A DNA stretch of 64,000 nt from Galeopsis tetrahit (taxonomy: Eukaryota > Streptophyta > Magnoliopsida > Lamiales > Lamiaceae). Both the position numbers and the translations under genes were made by a program. How positions within the stretch are numbered: the stretch's first letter is position 1; every line of letters begins with the position of its first letter. Location: contig OY776129.1 of the NCBI GenBank assembly GCA_963675135.1, positions 59,831,028-59,895,027 of the forward strand. The letters run 5' to 3'. Under the pieces are notes generated by a model. That model ran no database searches, was not told where the DNA came from, and worked only from the letters and a program-made list of their open reading frames with translations. Shown piece by piece: positions 57,565-64,000 of the stretch.

Positions 57565-59023
57565 TACTCCCTCCGTCCACTAAAAGTGTACTCATTTATT
57601 TTTTTGGGTTCACAAAAAATAAGCTTATTCAATTTAAATAGTTCACTTTTGAATATTTTTTCTACTTTACTAAGAAGATTGAGTATCTATCAAATATATT
57701 ATTTACTCATTATTCTAAATATATTCTTTATAATTAAAATATAATTTTTTTTAAAATATGTGTTGGGATATGAATCCTAAAGACAAGTCCCGATTTATGA
57801 AAGTATAGTTTTGATAAGCCAAAAAGAGAACTTGAATATATTTCTAAGTGTTGACTGGTCTAGTTATGGAAGTCGTCTTATGAAACAAGATCAGATGAGT
57901 ACTGAGTAAATGTTGAAAATAAACTAAGTATAAAAGATAAAAGTTTCATATAAGATTTTGTGATAAGCTATAAATGTTGTATAGAAGCTTATATTCATAT
58001 TATTGATGTAATAGTTATAAGTTGACTAAGCTATTTTATAAAGCTTAATGTAATGTAATAGTATAGTCTAGATAGATTAGTTGAAGCTGAGAAGACTATA
58101 TGAAGAGAAGAGAAGACTTGTGTAAGACAAGACAAGTGCTGAGAAGCTGAAATATTCTAAGGGTCGAATGAAGACAAGTCAAGTTCGCGAAAGTAAAGAT
58201 ATGTTCGTATATTAAAGATATGAAGTTGTTACGTATCATAAAAGAATAACCGACGTATTAGAAGATATAGATCAAAGAAGAAACAGTTATGAAGTTAGTT
58301 ATCAAGAAAGTTTGTTGGATAACAAACTGATCTTGAAGAAGTGAAGTCTATATATAGTTGGAGACATACAACGATTGAAGACTACTGTAACTGCTAATAC
58401 TGAAGAGTGTATTGAAGAATTCAAAGCAAGAGAAACTCTCAGAGTTCGAAAAGCAAAGTTTGAAGAAAGAAGGAAGCCAGAAAAGAAGACAAGTGTTATT
58501 CAAGAAGAAGGCTACTGCATATAGAGAAGTTTTCTTTATTGTTTTGTTTGTAAATCAAGGTGCTAGTTACTTATTAAAAAACTAGTTGTTAGATCGAAGA
58601 TATATCTAGTGATATATTTGATAAGATCGAAGTCTTAGTTCTTGGGACTTAAAGCCACAAGACAAGTTAATAAATTTCACGACTGGAGTTGTGAGAGTGG
58701 ACGTAGACAATTTGTCGAGCCACTATAAAATTCGTGTGTTGATTTACTTACTGTTTTATTTGTGTTTGATTGTTGATTGAATTGGTTAATTGATAAATCT
58801 GCAAGATAGACTAGTAAGGTGTTCTTCGTATATAGTTGAGTATAATTCAAGGGCTCATAAACTGATATTCCGCATAGACAATCTCTAATATTTTGAAAGA
58901 TTTTAAAAGTCTATTCACCCCTCCCCTCTAGACTTTTCTAGCTTACTCAATCTTAAAACTCAACTCGGGACCAACAATATGTATAAAAAAAAGTAAGCAC
59001 ACTTTTGGTGGACAGAGGGAGTA
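57565..59023. mobile_element. Stowaway-like MITE split by a solo LTR
   Basis: The left part (57565-57760) begins ctccctccgtccactaaaag. The right part (58977-59023), reversed, begins ctccctctgtccaccaaaag. Joined without the insert they make a MITE of about 240 bp like that at 37492-37730. Confidence 0.78.
57761..58976. mobile_element. Solo LTR, 1216 bp, 5-bp TSD
   Basis: TGTTGG...CCAACA ends, with the exact TSD atatg (57756-57760, 58977-58981). The right part contains tattcacccctcccctctag, a stretch I associate with copia-type LTRs, and a TATA-like tatatatagtt lies near 58350. No internal region remains, so LTR-LTR recombination removed it. Confidence 0.82.
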
Positions 59024-59033
59024 ACATTTAAGC

Positions 59034-59330
59034 TTTAACATTGAATTTTAAAATATAAACATTCAAACTATACTTAACTTTGTCCATGAAAGAGCAAGGC
59101 AACAAGGTTGTAGGCGGTGGACGGCACGTCGACGGACCTACTGGCGGCGGCACCCCGTAAAATAATTCGCTCCAAAAGGTTTTTTTTATTTGAAAAGCAG
59201 GTGAAGTCAAAACATTCATGTAATGTATATTAAAGTGTTTTTTGGAAGGGAAAAATATTATTTGTGGTAGGGGGGTTTAACTCATATTTGGGGGTGAAGA
59301 TATAAAATATGGGGGGGGATTTTGTCCATG
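59034..59330. other. Right flank of putative large MULE
   Basis: A GC-rich patch (59110-59155), then gtgaagtcaa and G-rich runs (59270-59320) that form the proposed right terminus. No gene. Confidence 0.4.
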
Positions 59331-59511
59331 GCCAAAAAAACCATTGGACCAGCCCAGGTAGAGAAGCAACTTTTGACCCATATTGCTGCACTAGGTGTAG
59401 GTCCAACTGTGAATTCTTTTTAATTGGGCTTTTTTGGGCTTACTGGTGTAACACAAGAGTAAGGCAGATTCAACAGACCCCTTCAAAATATTAAAACAAA
59501 TGAGTCTTTTT

Positions 59512-60553
59512 GGCCCTGGCTACATACCCCTCCAGCCTTGTTAAATATACCCCCTTCCTCATTTATTAATTAAATATACATGTTAAATACCCAATTTACC
59601 CCTTTGTATAGTATTCATTAGATTGATACACTCCCTCTTAACCCTAACCCTAATTTTGTAGCCCCACCAACCATTCCGCCGCCGCCAAATCCTTAACATA
59701 TTTTCCAACGAAAAAATACCAAAAATTCAATAGAAATCATCAAAAAAATAAATAAAAACATTGACATATTTTCGACAAACCAGTGTCGATAGACACTAGT
59801 TCGACAATAGTCCGTCGACAAAAAATTCTTACGTCAGAAAAAAAAAGAAAAAAATTTGAAATATTTTCGATAAAGAGTGCTCGATAGAAAACACTATCAT
59901 CCGACAAGTTGTTGTCGATGATAGTATTCCCTATCAAGTGCTCTTTGTCGAAAGAAAAAAAAAAGAAAAAAACAAACCTGCTGCAATTAGGGCTCAGGCG
60001 AGGAGGCGGTGGCGGCTGGACGAAAGAGGGGCGCCGCCGCCGCAATTTAAAAAGATGGGGCCGGCGCGCAGGGGTCGAGGACGGCGGATGGGGCCGCGCG
60101 CAGACGGAGGGGATGGGGCGAGCTTGGGGTAGGGGCGGCCGCACGCAGACGGAGGGGATGAGGCGAGCTTGGCGGAGCGGCGACGACGCGCAGACGGAGA
60201 GGGTGAGGCGAGCTTGGCGGAGCGGCGGCCGCGCGCAGACGGAGGCGATGGGGCCGCACGCACCCCTGCGCAGGAAAAAGAAAAAGGAAAAAAAGAGAAA
60301 GATGGGGCTAGCGGCAGTTATTCGCAGACGGATGAGGAGGCTGGTCGGGGCGGAGCCGACGGCGGCAGTGGTATTTTGGAGAGGGAGATAAGTTAGGTTT
60401 AGGGTTTTTTATGATGAGGAAATAGAGAAAATTGGAATTAGGGTATTTTTGGTATTTCAGGGGAGAGTACATCTAACAAAATACATTTTAAGGGGGAGTG
60501 TATGTATAGGGGGAGTATACTTAACAAGTATGGAGGGGTATATAGCCAGGGCC
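59512..60553. mobile_element. MULE-like element, same family as 30085-32893
   Basis: The termini are GGCCCTGGCTACATACCCCT and, reversed, GGCCCTGGCTATATACCCCT, with 8-bp TSD gtcttttt (59504-59511, 60554-60561). Order of parts: ccctaaccctaa, a small CCG patch (59677), a TCGA block with a long hairpin (59867-59951), a GC-rich block (59990-60370) and a gagtacatctaac sub-terminal region. The frames in the GC block (up to 160 codons) are Gly/Arg/Ala-rich on every strand and are not taken as genes. Confidence 0.82.
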
Positions 60554-60596
60554 GTCTTTTTAGATAATTAAAACAAAATCTTATCTGATACTGTAC

Positions 60597-60712
60597 GTTT
60601 TTTTTTTTATGGAAGTTAAATACCCATCCCTTTTTTCCCTTCCCATAACTCGAACCTAGGACCTAAGGCCTAAGTAGTGGTGCTCTAACCACTTGAGTTA
60701 TCCCACTTTGTC
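60597..60712 (-). mobile_element. tRNA-derived SINE, copy 2
   Basis: TSD atctgatactgtac (14 bp, 60583-60596 and 60713-60726). On the minus strand the head reads gataactcaagtggttagag (A box) and aggttcgagtt (B box), then gggaaggg...ggatggg and an A-rich tail. It matches copy 1 at 15259-15372 across its length. Confidence 0.85.
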
Positions 60713-60726
60713 ATCTGATACTGTAC

Positions 60727-61237
60727 ATGTACATTACATTTGGACACTGCAAATGGGCAATTTATACACATGAGTTACAATTCTAATTTAATTTTAATGT
60801 GACTATTAAAATTTAATTGAATAAATGATAAATATATTAAATTATAAATTATTTAAAATTTAATTGTATAACTTTTAAATAAAAAGTGATATATTAAACA
60901 CATTTTTCACTAAAACAATTTTTTTTTATATATAGTTTTCTCTATCCATTAATTAATTTGAGACCTTCTTTAGACTTCACGTTAACAATTGGGATCCGAA
61001 ATATTTACAGCAGTCTTGCGAACAAATTCTTATTAAATTGGAATTGAACTTTTGAATCTCAGGTGATACCAAAGGTTTCCCAAATTCTGGTTTAATTCCC
61101 ATATTCCGGTATTTCAACGTGTTATTATTATAGGATTTTGATTACTTATTTTTAGTATGACTAATCTCATTAATATTATAAAATGTAAAACTCTATTAAA
61201 AGGAGTGATTTCATGTACCCAAATTCAGAGTTGTACT
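60727..61237. other. Intergenic spacer
   Basis: AT-rich DNA, no features supported. Confidence 0.4.
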
Positions 61238-61990
61238 TAGGGGTGTATCGGTCGGAAACCGAAACGAATTGAATTAGTGAAATCGAATTGAAACTGGATT
61301 AAGGTAAAATCGAAACTAATCGAACCGAATTATTTGATTCGGATTTGATAAAAAATCGAAAAAAATATCATACTAAAATAAATACTCCGTACATAAATAA
61401 TCGAGATTTGTCCATTACAAAAAAATAATGAACCGAATACATTGCATAACCATACACATATAAGTCCAAATACAACCCAAATATAGTCAAAAACTTCAAA
61501 TAACAGCCCAAAATTCAAATAACATAGTTCAAAATATTTAAATATTTTTGAATTTAGCACTATCGAGACCGTCCTCCCTCTCGAATTTCTCATAATGCTT
61601 CCATACTTTCAATCTTGACTTCATCGATTTTTTCTTTATTGATTGAGAATTCACAAGAGTAGAAGAGTGAGGTTGTGATTGCAACTTGGTTTTCATCGCA
61701 TTACTTCCGTTTTGTATATTTGAGTTAGACATCTACACTACGCCAATACAATTAAAATAAGAAGAAAAGAAACGGATTATATATTGCAAAAAAAATTATT
61801 CTTCGTGATGGCTTTCTGTTCCTCGTCAATCTCTCGAATGCAAATTGAATTTTAAAAAGGCCCACCAACCATCTTTCATTATCAGCAACGAGTGCAAATT
61901 GAATTTTTCTTCAGATGCCTACAATACTCAAATTCTCGCCGTTAGTCCGACATAAGGTTGTTTTCGATCCCCCTTTTGTCTCCACTTTTA
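61238..61990. mobile_element. Truncated hAT element
   Basis: It begins TAGGGGTGTATCGGTCGGAA, a hAT-type terminus, followed by aatcgaa/aaccgaa sub-terminal repeats. It contains the N-terminal fragment of a BED-type hAT protein on the minus strand. The opposite terminus was not found, so the right limit is approximate. Confidence 0.5.
61538..61732 (-). pseudogene. BED-type hAT transposase N-terminal fragment
   Basis: 64 codons from ATG 61732. A Ser/Gln/Asn-rich start is followed by KSRLKVWKHYEKFERED, which resembles the beginning of the BED zinc finger in RICESLEEPER-like hAT proteins (SxVWxHFxK). The zinc-binding cysteines and everything beyond are missing. Confidence 0.5.
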
Positions 61991-62551
61991 ATTATAAAAG
62001 AGGGTAAGTTTGTTACTATGTTTTAATTCTATAAAAAACAAAAAAGCAATAATATACTAGTATCATTTTAAAACGGAGTGAGTACACGGAGTAATATATA
62101 AAAGTCCCTCCAGAAATAAGATACTTTCTTTCGCCCCACAATAATTTTCACATGCTGATTGAAAAGAAATGTATGAAAATTACTGACTCGATTTTGACTC
62201 TCTAGACGTTTTTGGTGAAAAATCGACTTAGGTGCCCATATATATATATTACGAGTACTTTTTTTTTAGGAGTTCAATTTGAACAATTATACACATTTTT
62301 TCAAGAGAAAATGTGGCTCCAAACAAATGTGCACAATTTTTCAAGAAAAATCGAGACTCTAAATAATGGATGAAAATTGTGTTTATTAATTTTAAAAAAA
62401 AATATTATAAATTGCTTAGATGCTAGGCGGTGCAAATCCATTCGATTTTTAATTTTAGACTTCTACGACCTTGAGGTATATATATGGCTAGTCTATGTGG
62501 TGTGTAAGTTAAATTTGGATTTTTGTGACTGTTTTAATTTTAAATAGAAGC
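61991..62551. other. Intergenic spacer
   Basis: AT-rich DNA. A phrase like cacaattttt.caag(a)aaaa recurs at about 62291 and 62332. No gene. Confidence 0.4.
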
Positions 62552-62556
62552 ACATT

Positions 62557-63322
62557 GATGTAGATAAATATGTCAATCTCGGAGAAGTCGACACGTGGAA
62601 ACGGGATAAATTATGATAGTTGTGATTAGGTCAATATATTGAAGAAACAGGATTAATACACCCCTGAGCTTAAGCAGGGGAATTAGAGAAACCAGAGTGA
62701 TTGGGCCTTCGGCCCATATTGGAGAAATTAATAGCCCCTGGGCCTGGAAGGATCCAGCCCAAATATGGAACGTATAGTCCATCTTTCTTAACCAAGTCAA
62801 GAGGAACAGTTCAAACCCACAAAAGTAGGGGCCGATAAGCTGAAGAACCGAGTCTTCAGGGAGATAAGCCGAGTCCTTAGGGATTTGAGGCCGGATTTCT
62901 AGGGATATGCCGAGAATACAGGGGGAATAAGTCTTCCCCTCTCCGCAGAGAGGGGCCAGGTATATAAACAAGGTTATTTCCATATTCTTAATTAAGTTCT
63001 TTAACAAATACATACGTTTCTTACAGAATACATACTTTCACATACTTTTACACGAATTATACACTGATTGGAGGAGAAACTCCACTATATTCGCCGGAAT
63101 TCCCCTAGATATACAGGGGAATTCCTCATCGATTTCGCCTACGATTGAATCTGACTTGAGCGTCGGAGCTTCTACGCCGGAGCCCCCCTCCGGCGTACTT
63201 TTGTAGGTTATCTTTGGATTTACGAGAAGATCGTCAAGGATAAACGGACGATTCACGCTCGTGATTAATAGTGCTCGCAAAGGAACAGTCGATATCCGAG
63301 GGCGTTCTTTTTCGACGCATCA
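62557..63322 (+). mobile_element. Solo LTR, 766 bp, 5-bp TSD
   Basis: TGATG...CATCA ends, with TSD cacat (62552-62556, 63323-63327). A TATA box (tatataaa) lies at 62960-62967, followed by a U5-like part with gacttgagcgtcggagc and a ccggagcccccctccggcg hairpin typical of plant LTRs. The frames across it are incidental. No internal region is present. I think Ty3/gypsy is more likely than copia. Confidence 0.75.
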
Positions 63323-63327
63323 CACAT

Positions 63328-64000
63328 ATAACACATAATTAAATTTAGGGTTAATTGTAAAAAAAATCACGACCTTTAGTAAATTTATCAATTACAACAT
63401 ATCCTTTATTTCTTTGCAATTCGATACATCAACTTTTTCAGTTTTACAATTTAATGCACGGGTAAATTTTTCAATCAATTTTAAAATGATGTGGCGCCGG
63501 AAAAATCAAAATGGCCACATTGGCGCCAAGTAAGACTGCCACCTAATTAATTCTTATTTTTTAATGAAAAAAAAAACAATTTAAAAACCCTTTAAAATAC
63601 AAAATTAAACCAGCCATGCCTTATTAATCATCCTAAATTGCGCACGCACACGAAGACATCAATTCTGTTCACTCAGAATTCGCACGCATCACTGCATATG
63701 GTGGTTCCTGTCATCATTACTTAATCAATTGAGGAAATAAATGTGGTTAGTCAATAGACTTCGTATGCATCCTGCAATTACATGAAGTATTTTTTTTTTC
63801 TTTTCTTCTTATTATGGATGTTTTCTGTTTATGGTGTCATTAATGATTCTTCTAGGGTTTAACAATAAGTGTAGTTTGTGCTATTGGTGTGTGATTAGGA
63901 AAAATTGAGTCAATAGAAGAAATAAAATTGTGTGATTACTTAATAAATATGTTTTGTGCACTATTAGGAAAATTAAGACAATAAAATAGAGGAAGATAAT
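63328..64000. other. Intergenic DNA to window end
   Basis: A region at about 63350-63540 (gggttaattgtaaaaaaaatcacgacc, then gatgtggcgccggaaaa and ggcgccaag) looks like a repeat end common in plants, but no partner is visible. No gene. Confidence 0.35.

Larger units (their letters stand above)
52364..59333. mobile_element. Putative cargo-carrying MULE enclosing FAR1-like and PMD genes
   Basis: The left end (GGCCCCGGATGATTAACCCC) and the reversed right end share, at similar distances (about 80 bp), a GATTAACCCCC-like motif and then an aatgt.ttgacttcacc motif (52434-52451; reversed 59219-59201). The right end has about 43 extra bases outside this. The flanks are A-rich, so a TSD cannot be proved. 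Inside are a FAR1/MULE-type ORF and a plant mobile domain relic in convergent order, with younger elements nested later (55794-56089, 56206-57545, 57565-59023). This outer element is inferred from weak termini. Confidence 0.4.

Noticed and set aside
59909..60391. 160-codon Arg/Gly-rich frame
   Set aside because: Low-complexity repeats (RAWGRGGRTQTEGM-like) in a MULE GC block; both strands are open.
62573..63013. 146-codon minus-strand frame
   Set aside because: Lies antisense in a solo LTR with clear TG/CA ends and TSD; no domain.

Overview
The window is plant nuclear DNA. It is AT-rich, its genes have introns, and it carries plant-only families (a WVD2-like TPX2 protein, NINJA, a plant matrixin and a DUF1645 relic). 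I infer a eudicot, probably an asterid such as a Lamiales species, but I cannot confirm this by search. Five host genes look intact: a WVD2-LIKE 7-type microtubule protein (4226-7070, +, nine coding exons), the jasmonate co-repressor adaptor NINJA (8438-11591, -, two coding exons), a 76-residue plant protein of unknown role (21403-21633, -), a secreted matrix metalloproteinase (27746-28849, +, no intron) and a JINGUBANG-like WD40 protein (39344-40609, +, no intron). A DUF1645 gene at 13469-13935 is broken by a 35-bp tandem duplication.

Most of the rest is transposable elements, many with ends that can be fixed to the base from target-site duplications (TSDs). The dominant class is Mutator-like (MULE) non-autonomous elements at 12126-13245, 15473-16725, 16738-17943, 18258-20313, 24244-25522, 29522-30011, 30085-32893 (with a foldback MULE nested at 30426-32121), 56206-57545 and 59512-60553. 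Most have 8-9 bp TSDs. Five of them share an internal plan: 40-50 bp termini, a GC-rich block and a block of imperfect hairpins built on TCGA/GTCGAC. A larger, less certain MULE (52364-59333) would enclose a truncated FAR1/MULE-type DNA-binding ORF and a decayed plant-mobile-domain gene.

Other elements are the 5' part of a hAT element with the start of its transposase (1-1045), two hAT-type non-autonomous elements or relics (22073-23312, 61238 onward), Stowaway, Tourist and hairpin MITEs, two copies of one tRNA-derived SINE with TSDs, a retroposed LINE-like copy with poly(A) and TSD, and a LINE reverse-transcriptase 3' relic. There are two solo LTRs and a gag-only LTR retrotransposon in the form LTR-gag-LTR-gag-LTR (44278-50870) bounded by one 5-bp TSD.

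The layout is five isolated host genes separated by layered, often nested insertions. There is no operon or gene cluster and the host genes have no evident joint function. The main interest is the hairpin-bearing MULE family, the tandem gag-only retroelement and the cargo-carrying composite MULE.
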